This document shows, in pieces, positions 32,746-41,033 of a stretch of DNA of 64,000 nucleotides. Within the stretch, counting starts at the first letter, position 1. Each line of letters opens with the position of its first letter. Origin of the DNA: Tabrizicola_A aquatica (GTDB lineage Bacteria; Pseudomonadota; Alphaproteobacteria; Rhodobacterales; Rhodobacteraceae). A program made the position numbers and the translations under genes. The stretch lies in NCBI GenBank assembly GCA_965194375.1, contig CBDAEL010000005.1. One strand, given 5' to 3'. The notes beneath the pieces are model-generated. The model was not told the origin of the DNA, did not search any database, and worked only from the letters and a program-made list of their open reading frames with translations.

Positions 32746-35031
32746 ATGAAGATTCTGTGCCTTGGGGGCGGACCGGCTGGTCTTTACTTTGCCATCTCGA
32801 TGAAGCTGCGCGACCCGTCGCATGATGTGACGGTGCTGGAGCGTAACAAGGCCAATGACACCTTTGGCTGGGGCGTGGTGCTGTCGGATGATGCCTTGGG
32901 GCGGATGCAGCGCAATGACCCGAAATCGACGGACACGATTCGCAGCCATTTTTCCTATTGGGACGACATCGCCGTGGTGCGCGGCACCGAGCGGTCTGTG
33001 TCGGGTGGCCATGGCTTTGCCGGGATCGGCCGCAAGCAGATGCTGATCATCATGCAAGAGCGCGCCCGCGAGTTGGGCGTGAACATGCAGTTCGAGGCCG
33101 AGTTCAAGACGGCCGAGGAATACCGCAAGGATTATGATCTGGTCGTTGCCTCAGACGGGATCAACAGCCTTGTGCGTCGTGAATATGCCGAAGTGTTCAA
33201 GCCCGATATTGACCAGCGTTTGGTGAAATTCATCTGGCTTGGCACGCATCAGAAGTTTGACGACGCCTTTACCTTCATCTTTGAAAAGACCGAATGGGGC
33301 TGGTTCTATGCCCATGTTTACCAGTTTGACGCCAACACCGCGACGTTCATCGTTGATTGCATGCCCGATACCTGGGACAGGGCTGGCTTTGCCGACATGA
33401 CCAAGGAAGAGACGGTCGAGACCTGCCGCAAGATCTTTGAGAAGCACCTTGGCGGCCATGATCTGATGTCGAATGCGGCCCACCTGCGCGGCAGTGCGGT
33501 GTGGATGCAGTTCCCGCGGGTTCTGTGTGAGCGGTGGTACAATGGCAATGTCGTCTTGATGGGCGATGCGGCGGCCACGAGCCATTATTCCATCGGGTCG
33601 GGCACGCGTCTGGCCTTTGACAGTGCGATTGCGCTGGCGGATTATCTGCATTCCGAACCTACGATGGAGGGCGCCTTCAAGCGCTATCAGGAAGAGCGGC
33701 GGGTTGAGGTGTTGCGTCTGCAATCGGCGGCTCGTAACAGTCTGGAGTGGTTCGAGCAGGTTGAGCGCTATCTTGATATGCCGATGCCGCAGTTCACCTA
33801 TTCGCTCTTGACCCGCAGTCAGCGGATTTCCCATGAAAACCTGCGCTTGCGCGATCCGGAGTGGCTGGCGCAGTCGGAGGATTGGTATCAGGCACAAGAG
33901 GGTGGAAAGCCCGGCCGCAAGCCGATGTTCGCGCCGTTCCACCTGCGCGATATGACCTTGAAGAACCGCGTCGTGATGTCGCCCATGGCGCAGTACAAGG
34001 CGGTGGATGGTACCCCGACGGATTGGCATTTCGTCCATTACGCGGAACGCGCCAAGGGTGGGGCAGGGCTGATTTACACCGAAATGACCTGTGTGAGCGC
34101 CGAAGGCCGCATCACCCCCGGTTGCCCCGGTCTCTACGCGCCCGAGCATGAGGCGGCGTGGAAGCGGCTTGCCGATTTCATCCGCGCCGAGACAACGTCA
34201 AAGCTTTGCATCCAGATCGGCCATTCGGGGCGCAAGGGCAGCACCTGTGTGCCATGGGCGGGCGGGATCGACGCGCCTTTGGCATCCGGTAACTGGCCCA
34301 CGATGGCGGCCAGCGCCATTCCTTACAAGCCCGCCAATGCCGCGCCAAAGGCGATGGACCGCGCCGATATGGACCGGGTGAAGGCCGAGTTTGTGGCGGC
34401 CACCGAAATGGCCGCGCGTGCGAGTGTCGATATGATCGAGATGCACGCGGCGCATGGTTATTTGCTGGCGACCTTCATCAGCCCGGTGACCAACACCCGC
34501 AGCGACGCCTATGGCGGGTCGTTGGAAAACCGCATGCGCTATCCGTTGGAGGTTTTTACTGCCATGCGCGCCGCATGGCCTGCGGAAAAGCCGATGTCGG
34601 TGCGGATTTCGGCGCATGACTGGATTGATGGCGGCGTGACGCCCGATGAAGCTGTGGAAATCGCGCGGATGTTCCGCACCGCTGGTGCCGATATCATCGA
34701 CGTCTCGTCCGGCCAGACCGATCCTGCCGAAAAGCCGATCTATGGCCGCATGTTCCAGACCCCGTTCAGCGACCGCATCAAGAATGAGGCCGGAATTCCC
34801 ACGATGACGGTGGGCAATATCAGCGACTATGATCAGGTGAACGGCATCTTGATGGCGGGCCGGGCCGATCTTGTGTGCCTTGCGCGGATGCATCTGGCCG
34901 ATCCCTACTGGACGTTGCATGCTGCCGTAGCGCAGGGTGATGAGGCATCTGACTGGCCAGCCCCCTACAAAGGCGGGCGCGATCTGTTGTTCCGCCTGCG
35001 CGAGCGGCAGCAAGAGCAGATCAGGGCGTGA
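32746..35031 (+). CDS. Bifunctional 2-aminobenzoyl-CoA monooxygenase/reductase-type fusion enzyme
   Basis: A 761-residue two-domain flavoprotein. Residues 1 to about 385 are an aromatic hydroxylase: FAD motif LGGGPAGLYFA at 5-15, and GDAAATSHYSIGSGTRLAFD near 272. From about 393 (FAPFHLRDMTLKNRVVMSPM) to the end is an old-yellow-enzyme domain with the HAAHGYLLATFISP and NTRSDAYGGSLENR motifs. This fusion is known from aerobic anthranilate degradation in Azoarcus evansii, where it hydroxylates and then reduces 2-aminobenzoyl-CoA to a non-aromatic 5-oxocyclohexene-CoA. Homologues are also annotated as salicylyl-CoA 5-hydroxylase, so salicylyl-CoA is an alternative. A perfect AAGGAGGT site precedes the ATG. 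It leads the plus-strand operon. Confidence 0.9.
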   Translation: MKILCLGGGPAGLYFAISMKLRDPSHDVTVLERNKANDTFGWGVVLSDDALGRMQRNDPKSTDTIRSHFSYWDDIAVVRGTERSVSGGHGFAGIGRKQMLIIMQERARELGVNMQFEAEFKTAEEYRKDYDLVVASDGINSLVRREYAEVFKPDIDQRLVKFIWLGTHQKFDDAFTFIFEKTEWGWFYAHVYQFDANTATFIVDCMPDTWDRAGFADMTKEETVETCRKIFEKHLGGHDLMSNAAHLRGSAVWMQFPRVLCERWYNGNVVLMGDAAATSHYSIGSGTRLAFDSAIALADYLHSEPTMEGAFKRYQEERRVEVLRLQSAARNSLEWFEQVERYLDMPMPQFTYSLLTRSQRISHENLRLRDPEWLAQSEDWYQAQEGGKPGRKPMFAPFHLRDMTLKNRVVMSPMAQYKAVDGTPTDWHFVHYAERAKGGAGLIYTEMTCVSAEGRITPGCPGLYAPEHEAAWKRLADFIRAETTSKLCIQIGHSGRKGSTCVPWAGGIDAPLASGNWPTMAASAIPYKPANAAPKAMDRADMDRVKAEFVAATEMAARASVDMIEMHAAHGYLLATFISPVTNTRSDAYGGSLENRMRYPLEVFTAMRAAWPAEKPMSVRISAHDWIDGGVTPDEAVEIARMFRTAGADIIDVSSGQTDPAEKPIYGRMFQTPFSDRIKNEAGIPTMTVGNISDYDQVNGILMAGRADLVCLARMHLADPYWTLHAAVAQGDEASDWPAPYKGGRDLLFRLRERQQEQIRA

Positions 35032-35033
35032 CC

Positions 35034-35768
35034 ATGCAAGGCAAACGGGTGCTTATAACCGGGGGTGGGTCTGGCGCGGGCGAGAACCTTGCGCTGGGAT
35101 TTGCCGCCCTTGGGGCCGAGGTGGTGATTGCGGGGCGTCGGCTGGACGCACTGCAGTCAGTCGCCGCCAAAGCCAAAGGCATCCGCTGCGTGCAGGCCGA
35201 TGTGACCGAGGAGGCATCCGTGAAACGGATGTTCGACGCGGCAGGCGCGGTTGATATCGTCGTCGCCAATGCGGGGGCGGCAGACAGCGCGGTGATGGCG
35301 AAAACCTCGCTCGATCAGTGGAACGCCATGCTGGCGGTGAACCTGACGGGGGTTTTTCTGACCTTCCGCGAGGGGCTGAACCAGTTTCAGGGCTGGGGTC
35401 GGCTGGTGGCCGTGGCCTCGACCGCGGGGCTTAAGGGCTATGCCAAGGTGGCCCCCTATGCGGCGGCCAAGCATGGGGTGATTGGCATGTGCCGCTCGCT
35501 CGCGCTGGAAGTGGCGCGCAAGCCCATCACGGTGAACGCAATCTGCCCCGGTTTTCTGGACACGCCAATGACCGACCATTCGGTGCAAGTGATTGCCGAG
35601 AAAACCGGCAAGACACTGGCCGAAGCGCGCGCGGCGCTGGAGGGGCTGAACCCGCAAAACCGCCTGTTCCAGCCCGCCGAGGTGACCGCTGCCGCACTCT
35701 TCCTCTGCGGGGCTGGGTCTGAGGGGATCAACGGCCAGTGTATCACCATCGCGGGGGGCGAAGTGTGA
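35034..35768 (+). CDS. Short-chain dehydrogenase/reductase
   Basis: A 244-residue classical SDR with cofactor motif ITGGGSGAGENLALGF, NAGAADSAV, catalytic Ser in VASTAGLKG and the YxxxK pair in PYAAAKHG. It probably handles a ring-derived alcohol or ketone after the bifunctional enzyme. A GTG at 35028 overlapping the previous stop is an alternative start. The acidic residue at the end of beta-2 is replaced by VIAGRR, which favours NADP. Confidence 0.88.
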   Translation: MQGKRVLITGGGSGAGENLALGFAALGAEVVIAGRRLDALQSVAAKAKGIRCVQADVTEEASVKRMFDAAGAVDIVVANAGAADSAVMAKTSLDQWNAMLAVNLTGVFLTFREGLNQFQGWGRLVAVASTAGLKGYAKVAPYAAAKHGVIGMCRSLALEVARKPITVNAICPGFLDTPMTDHSVQVIAEKTGKTLAEARAALEGLNPQNRLFQPAEVTAAALFLCGAGSEGINGQCITIAGGEV

Positions 35769-36196
35769 GCGATCTGTCCAAGCGTCGGCTGAAGATGTGG
35801 ATCCGCCTGTTAGGTGTGACGCGGATGAGCGAAGCCACCTTGCGCGAGTATCTGCGGGTGAACCACGACACCACCTTGCCGCGCTTTGACGTGATGGCAG
35901 CCCTCTATCGCCGCCGTGAGGGTGTGACGATGAGCGAGCTCTCCCGCATGCTTTTGGTCTCCAACGGCAATGCCACGGCGGTGGTGGACCGGCTGGAGGC
36001 CGACGCCATGGTGCGCCGCACGCCCTCGGACACCGACCGCCGCACCGTCTTTGTCGCGCTGACGCCCGAGGGGCTGACGGCCTTTGAGGCGATGGCGCAG
36101 CAGCATGAGGCGGAGGTGGACAAGCTTTTCGCGGGTCTCTCTGAGGCCGACCTAGACAGCCTGACCGAAATTCTGAAACGCATGGGGAAATCATGA
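35765..36196 (+). CDS. MarR-family transcriptional regulator (3)
   Basis: A 143-residue winged-helix protein starting at a GTG that overlaps the SDR stop. It has LPRFDVMAALYRRREGVTMS, the recognition helix NGNATAVVDRLEADAMV and the wing DTDRRTVFVALTPEG. Being embedded in the operon, it likely represses it and may bind the 18-bp palindrome at 32676. The inducer may be an aryl-CoA, as in other CoA-linked aromatic pathways. Confidence 0.9.
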   Translation: MSDLSKRRLKMWIRLLGVTRMSEATLREYLRVNHDTTLPRFDVMAALYRRREGVTMSELSRMLLVSNGNATAVVDRLEADAMVRRTPSDTDRRTVFVALTPEGLTAFEAMAQQHEAEVDKLFAGLSEADLDSLTEILKRMGKS

Positions 36197-37005
36197 CCAA
36201 GATGGCCGGGCTTCAGCCCCAGCATTTCCTGTGGGAGGTCAAGGACCGGATCGCCACCGTCCGGCTGAACCGCCCCGACCGCAAGAACCCCCTGACCTTT
36301 GACAGCTACGCCGAGCTGCGCGACACCTTCCGCGCGCTGGTCTATGCCGATGATGTTGACGTGGTGATATTTGCGTCGAACGGCGGGAACTTCTGCTCGG
36401 GCGGCGATGTGCATGACATCATCGGGCCATTGGTCGGCATGGATATGAAGGCACTCTTGGCCTTTACCCGCATGACTGGCGATCTGGTGAAGGCGATGAT
36501 CGGCTGCGGCAAGCCGATCATTTCGGCGGTGGACGGGGTCTGCGTCGGAGCGGGGGCGATTGTCGCGATGGCGTCTGATCTGCGACTGGCGACGCCCGAG
36601 GCGAAATGCGCGTTCTTGTTCACGCGGGTGGGATTGGCGGGCTGCGATATGGGCGCTTGCGCCATGCTGCCGCGGATTGTGGGGCAGGGGCGGGCGGCAG
36701 AGCTTTTGTACACCGGACGTGTCCTGAACCCCGACGAAGGCGAGCGTTGGGGCTTTTGGAACGCGCTCCATGCGCCCGAGGCGCTGGAAGCTGAGGCGTG
36801 GAAACTGGCCAGCCGCATCGCCGCAGGGCCGACCTTCGCGCATGGCATGACCAAGACCCAGCTCAATCAAGAATGGAACATGGGGCTGGAACAGGCGATC
36901 GAAGCCGAAGCGCAGGCGCAGGCGATCTGCATGCAGACCCGCGATTTCGAGCGCGCCTATCACGCCTTTGTCGCGAAGGAAAAACCGGTGTTTCAGGGTG
37001 ATTGA
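36193..37005 (+). CDS. Crotonase-family protein lacking both hydratase glutamates
   Basis: A 270-residue crotonase with the CoA and oxyanion segments SNGGNFCSGGDVHDI and VDGVCVGAGAIVAMASDL. Compared with true hydratases, the first catalytic Glu position reads Ile (GAGAIVAM), and the second falls in FLFTRVGLAGCDMGAC, where Arg replaces Glu. An Asp (CDMGA) sits where isomerases of the family place their acid. It may therefore be an isomerase or ring hydrolase rather than a hydratase. It overlaps the MarR stop and is followed by a dispersed repeat. Confidence 0.85.
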   Translation: MTKMAGLQPQHFLWEVKDRIATVRLNRPDRKNPLTFDSYAELRDTFRALVYADDVDVVIFASNGGNFCSGGDVHDIIGPLVGMDMKALLAFTRMTGDLVKAMIGCGKPIISAVDGVCVGAGAIVAMASDLRLATPEAKCAFLFTRVGLAGCDMGACAMLPRIVGQGRAAELLYTGRVLNPDEGERWGFWNALHAPEALEAEAWKLASRIAAGPTFAHGMTKTQLNQEWNMGLEQAIEAEAQAQAICMQTRDFERAYHAFVAKEKPVFQGD

Positions 37006-37040
37006 GCGGGGCATCCGTTGCCAGCCCCAGGGGTTTTCCA

Positions 37041-37078
37041 CCCCCGGACCCCCGGAGGATATTTAGGAACAGATGAAA
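37041..37078 (+). repeat. Dispersed intergenic repeat, copy 4
   Basis: CCCCCGGACCCCCGGAGGAT followed by ATTTAGGAACAGATGAAA runs to two bases before the acyl-CoA dehydrogenase ATG. This copy lies inside the operon and forms the leader of the downstream gene, including AGGAA, which could serve as its ribosome site. Confidence 0.7.
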
Positions 37079-37080
37079 TC

Positions 37081-38217
37081 ATGGCTGACACAAGTTTTCT
37101 GAGCTGGCCCTTCTTTGAAGAGCGCCACCGTGCCCACGCCGCAGGGCTGGAGGCGTGGTGCGCGGCGCATTTGCCGGTGGATCACCATGATGTGGATGGG
37201 GCCTGCAAAGGGTTGGTTGCCGCTTTGGGCGCGGGAGGCTGGTTGCAGCCGACCGGGGCGGGTGAGGGTGAGGTTTTGGACGTGCGGACCTTATGTCTGA
37301 CGCGCGAGACCTTGGCGCGCCATGATGGGCTGGCCGACTTTGCCTTTGCCATGCAAGGGTTGGGCATGGGGGCGGTGTCGTTATTTGGCACGGCCGAGCA
37401 GCGCGAATGGCTGGCGCGGACGCGGGCGGGCGCGGCGATTTCCGGCTTTGCGCTGACCGAGCCGGGGGCGGGGTCGGATGTGGCGCAGACCGCCACGACT
37501 GCCGTTCGGGGCCAGGGCGGTTGGGTCTTAAACGGGGAGAAGACCTATATCTCGAATGGCGGGATTGCCGATGTTTATGTGATCATCGCCCGCACAGGTG
37601 AGGGGCCGGGGGCCAAGGGGCTGTCGGCGTTTCTGTTGCCCGCTGATGCGCCCGGCCTGCGGGTGATGGATCGGATCGAGGTGATGGCGCCGCATCCTTT
37701 GGCGCATCTGGGGCTCCACGATGTGGTGCTGCCGGAGGGTGCGTTGATCGGAAAACCCGGCGAGGGGTTCAAGATTGCCATGTCGGTCTTGGACGTGTTC
37801 CGCTCCACCGTTGGGGCTGCGGCCTTGGGCTTTGCGCGCCGCGCCTTGGATGAGGCCTTGGCGCGGACCGGGCGGGTGCGCGCAGGCGGGGGGCGGCTGA
37901 CCGATTATCAGATGGTGCAGGGGCATTTGGCCGATATGGCTTTGCAGATCGATGCGGCTGCGCTGCTGATTTACCGCGCGGCCTGGACCAAGGATCAAGG
38001 GGTCGCGCGCATCAGCCGCGAGGCGGCGATGGCTAAGCTTTACGCCACCGAGGCCGCGCAGAAGGTGATCGACATGGCGGTGCAGCTGCATGGCGGTGAT
38101 GGCGTGCGCACGGGCTTTGCGGTGGAAAGCTTATACCGTGAAATCAGGGCCTTGCGGATTTACGAAGGCGCCAGCGACGTGCAGCGCGTGGTCATTGCGC
38201 GGAGCCTTTTGGGATGA
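37081..38217 (+). CDS. Acyl-CoA dehydrogenase
   Basis: A 378-residue FAD enzyme with the substrate/FAD motif FALTEPGAGSDVAQT, the second segment AVQLHGGDGVRTGFAVE and the catalytic Glu in RIYEGASDVQR near the C-terminus. It desaturates a saturated acyl-CoA for the neighbouring crotonases. The likely substrate is a ring-opened or alicyclic acyl-CoA from the anthraniloyl-CoA route. The start MADTSFLSW at 37081 is taken because the longer frame reads through the repeat. It overlaps the thioesterase gene by four bases. Confidence 0.9.
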   Translation: MADTSFLSWPFFEERHRAHAAGLEAWCAAHLPVDHHDVDGACKGLVAALGAGGWLQPTGAGEGEVLDVRTLCLTRETLARHDGLADFAFAMQGLGMGAVSLFGTAEQREWLARTRAGAAISGFALTEPGAGSDVAQTATTAVRGQGGWVLNGEKTYISNGGIADVYVIIARTGEGPGAKGLSAFLLPADAPGLRVMDRIEVMAPHPLAHLGLHDVVLPEGALIGKPGEGFKIAMSVLDVFRSTVGAAALGFARRALDEALARTGRVRAGGGRLTDYQMVQGHLADMALQIDAAALLIYRAAWTKDQGVARISREAAMAKLYATEAAQKVIDMAVQLHGGDGVRTGFAVESLYREIRALRIYEGASDVQRVVIARSLLG

Positions 38218-38627
38218 GCTATACCCGCATCATTCAGATTGAGTTCAACCACTGTGACCCGGCCGGGATCGTGTTCTACCCGCGCTATTTCGAGATGACC
38301 AATTCGGTCGTCGAGAATTTCTTTGCTGATGAGGTGGGGATGAGCTTTGCCCAGATGCACAATGCGGGCATGCGCAACGGGGTGCCGACGGTGCATATCG
38401 AAGCGGATTTCATGGCCCCCTCGCGGCTGGGCGATAAGGTGGCCTTCACGCTGATCGTGCGCAAGCTCGGTGGCAGTTCGGTGGCGGTGGAGATCACCGG
38501 GCGGATGAGGGAAGAGCTGCGGCTGCGGGCGCGTCTGACGCTGGTCTGGATTGACAATATGAAAGCCGCACGCTGGCCCGAGGCGCTGCGCGCCGGGCTG
38601 GCTGCGCATCTGGAGGAGGCGGCATGA
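38214..38627 (+). CDS. 4-hydroxybenzoyl-CoA thioesterase-family (hotdog) thioesterase
   Basis: A 137-residue hotdog-fold protein with IEFNHCDPAGIVFYPRYFEM, in which the Asp of the CDPAGIVFYP motif is the catalytic residue of this thioesterase family. It may release CoA from dead-end aryl-CoA esters to protect the CoA pool, as has been suggested for aerobic CoA-linked aromatic pathways. It is coupled to genes on both sides by ATGA overlaps. Confidence 0.88.
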   Translation: MSYTRIIQIEFNHCDPAGIVFYPRYFEMTNSVVENFFADEVGMSFAQMHNAGMRNGVPTVHIEADFMAPSRLGDKVAFTLIVRKLGGSSVAVEITGRMREELRLRARLTLVWIDNMKAARWPEALRAGLAAHLEEAA

Positions 38628-39025
38628 GCCACGAGATCTTGCACCCGAAGCATTGGAAACCCGCGCGCGGCTATGCCAATGGCGTCGCGGCCAGTGGCCG
38701 GATGGTGTTCACTGGCGGCATCATCGGCTGGAACGCGGACTGCGAGTTTGAGACCGATGAGTTCGTCGGGCAGGTGGCGCAGGCGCTGCGGTCGATTGTC
38801 GAGGTGCTGGCCGAGGCAGGCGCGAAACCCGAGCATCTGGTGCGCCTGACCTGGTATGTGACGGACAAGATAGAATATCTCGACAGTCTCAAGGGCTTGG
38901 GCGGGGTTTATAAAGAGATCATTGGCCGGCACTATCCGGCCATGGCGCTGGTTCAGGTGGTGGCCTTGGTTGAGGACCGCGCCAAGGTCGAGATCGAGGC
39001 CACCGCCGTAATACCGCAAGACTGA
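38624..39025 (+). CDS. RidA/YjgF-family protein without the catalytic arginine
   Basis: A 133-residue protein of the Rid family (FTGGIIGWNADCEF, QVAQALRSIVEVLAEAG, KVEIEATAVIP). Archetypal RidA hydrolyses enamines and imines and needs an Arg in the PARS..EV segment. Here that place reads PAMALVQV, so it belongs to an Arg-less subgroup. The context is suggestive because the product of the bifunctional enzyme carries an enamine whose amino group must leave as ammonia. Whether this protein catalyses that step is open. Confidence 0.85.
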   Translation: MSHEILHPKHWKPARGYANGVAASGRMVFTGGIIGWNADCEFETDEFVGQVAQALRSIVEVLAEAGAKPEHLVRLTWYVTDKIEYLDSLKGLGGVYKEIIGRHYPAMALVQVVALVEDRAKVEIEATAVIPQD

Positions 39026-39085
39026 TCTGCGCTGCGCACCAAGACGGACCCCGCGAGACGGGGCGACACAAGGGGAGTGACTGCC

Positions 39086-40699
39086 ATGCTGGGACCGTCT
39101 GGCCATAGTGATACCTTCGCCCGCGACCGCCTGCCGCCTGCCGACGAATGGCCTGAGTTTCGGTTGGAGGGGTTTGACTATCCCGAATATCTGAACGCAG
39201 CCGTAGAATTGACCGATCGCATGGTCGAGCGCGGCTTTGGTGACCATACCGCGCTGATCGGCAATGGCCGAATGCGGACCTATAAGGAGCTGTCGGACTG
39301 GACCAATCGCATAGCCCATGCGCTGGTTGAGGATTACGGCGTAAAGCCCGGTAATCGTGTGCTGATCCGGTCAGCCAACAACCCAGCGATGGTGGCCTGC
39401 TGGTTGGCGGCCACCAAGGCGGGCGCTGTGGTGGTCAACACCATGCCGATGCTGCGGGCGGGTGAGTTGGGCCAGATCGTCGATAAGGGCGAGATTGCCT
39501 TTGCGCTGTGCGACACGCGGTTGATGGAAGAGTTGGTCATCTGTGCAAAACACTCAAAGTTCCTGAAAACCGTTGTCGGATTTGACGGCACCGCCAACCA
39601 CGACGCCGAGTTGGACCGCGTGGCCTTGGGCAAGTCGGTGCGCTTTACCGCGCCGCCGGTGGGGCGCGATGATGTCGCGCTGATTGGCTTTACCTCGGGC
39701 ACCACGGGCGAGCCGAAGGGCGCGATGGCCTTTCACCGCGACCTTCTGATCATCGCGGACGGCTATGCGCGTGAGGTGTTGCAGGTCACGCCCGAGGATG
39801 TGTTTGTCGGAAGCCCGCCCTTGGCCTTTACCTTCGGGCTTGGCGGGCTTGCGGTGTTTCCCCTGCGCTTTGGCGCGGCGGCGGCGCTCTTGGAACAGGC
39901 CAGCCCGCCGAACATGATTGAGATCATTCAAACCCATAAGGCCACGGTCTGTTTCACCGCCCCCACCGCTTACCGCGTGATGCTGAAGGCGATGGAGGAG
40001 GGCGCGGATCTGTCGTCCTTGCGGGCGGCGGTCAGTGCGGGCGAGACGCTGCCCGCGCCGGTTTATGACGAGTGGATGGCGAAGACCGGCAAGCCGATGC
40101 TGGACGGCATTGGCGCGACCGAGATGCTGCACATCTTCCTAACCAATCGCTTCGAGGACCATCGCCCGGCCTGCACGGGCCGCCCTGTGACCGGCTATGA
40201 GGCTAGGATCGTTGATGACAATATGAACGAAATGCCGCGTGGCGAGGTGGGGCGGCTGGCGGTCAAAGGGCCGACGGGCTGTCGCTATCTGGCTGATCCA
40301 CGGCAAAAGAAATATGTGCGCGACGGGTGGAACCTGACCGGCGACAGTTTCTGGCAAGATGAGGAAGGGCGGTTCCACTTTGCCGCCCGGTCTGACGATA
40401 TGATCATCAGCGCGGGCTACAACATCGCCGGGCCGGAGGTGGAGGCGGCGCTGCTGTCGCACCCGGATGTGGCTGAATGTGCGGTGGTGGGCGCGCCGGA
40501 TGAAGAGCGCGGCATGATCGTGGAGGCGCATGTGGTGCTGGCACCGGGGCGGACAGGCGACGCGCTGATGGTCAAGCTGTTGCAAGACCATGTGAAAATG
40601 GCGATTGCGCCCTACAAATACCCGCGCCGTGTGGTCTTTGTGCAAGGCTTGCCCAAGACCCAGACTGGCAAGATCCAGCGCTTTAAGCTGAAGGCCTAA
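39086..40699 (+). CDS. Aryl-CoA ligase, probably 2-aminobenzoate-CoA ligase
   Basis: A 537-residue adenylate-forming enzyme of the benzoate-CoA ligase group. It has the ATP loop GFTSGTTGEPKGAM (about 202-215), GIGATEMLHIF, hinge region FAARSDDMIISAGYNIAG and the C-terminal lysine in TQTGKIQRFKL. The adjoining bifunctional enzyme points to 2-aminobenzoate (anthranilate) as the acid. Benzoate or salicylate are alternatives. The start at 39086 follows AGGGGAG. A 60-base gap separates it from the RidA-like gene, and it ends the operon. Confidence 0.88.
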   Translation: MLGPSGHSDTFARDRLPPADEWPEFRLEGFDYPEYLNAAVELTDRMVERGFGDHTALIGNGRMRTYKELSDWTNRIAHALVEDYGVKPGNRVLIRSANNPAMVACWLAATKAGAVVVNTMPMLRAGELGQIVDKGEIAFALCDTRLMEELVICAKHSKFLKTVVGFDGTANHDAELDRVALGKSVRFTAPPVGRDDVALIGFTSGTTGEPKGAMAFHRDLLIIADGYAREVLQVTPEDVFVGSPPLAFTFGLGGLAVFPLRFGAAAALLEQASPPNMIEIIQTHKATVCFTAPTAYRVMLKAMEEGADLSSLRAAVSAGETLPAPVYDEWMAKTGKPMLDGIGATEMLHIFLTNRFEDHRPACTGRPVTGYEARIVDDNMNEMPRGEVGRLAVKGPTGCRYLADPRQKKYVRDGWNLTGDSFWQDEEGRFHFAARSDDMIISAGYNIAGPEVEAALLSHPDVAECAVVGAPDEERGMIVEAHVVLAPGRTGDALMVKLLQDHVKMAIAPYKYPRRVVFVQGLPKTQTGKIQRFKLKA

Positions 40700-40702
40700 G
40701 CG

Positions 40703-41033
40703 CTTGTGCAGCCGCGCCCCGTCGCGACGGATTGGCGGGCCTAGGCCCAGTGCCGCCTCGCGCTCGTTGAGGCGGGCGAATTCGGTCCGGATTTCGGCCA
40801 CTTCGTCAACTGGCGACACACTGTGCGTGGCGTTATCCCCTGACCCGCGTCCCGATCCGCCGAAGCTTTGTGAGCCTCGGTTCACGAATCGTGGCTTAAC
40901 GCACCCGGTTTGCGGAAATTGTCGCCGGTCATTGCGGCCGTCGGCCGCTCTGTGGCGCATTGGCCCGTTGCCCCTGCGCGCTGGCTGTGGCAAGACAAAG
41001 GCAAGTTTGACCCCTGATGCCAAAGGTTTGCAA
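40703..41033. other. Intergenic region between the aryl-CoA ligase and pcm-like genes
   Basis: About 330 bases without a supportable gene. The minus strand between 40710 and 40830 has a coding-like stretch (DEVAEIRTEFARLNEREAAL) that runs without a stop into the antisense of the ligase, so it is either a gene remnant or chance. The right half must contain the promoter of the pcm-like gene, but no clear -35/-10 pair stands out. Confidence 0.5.
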
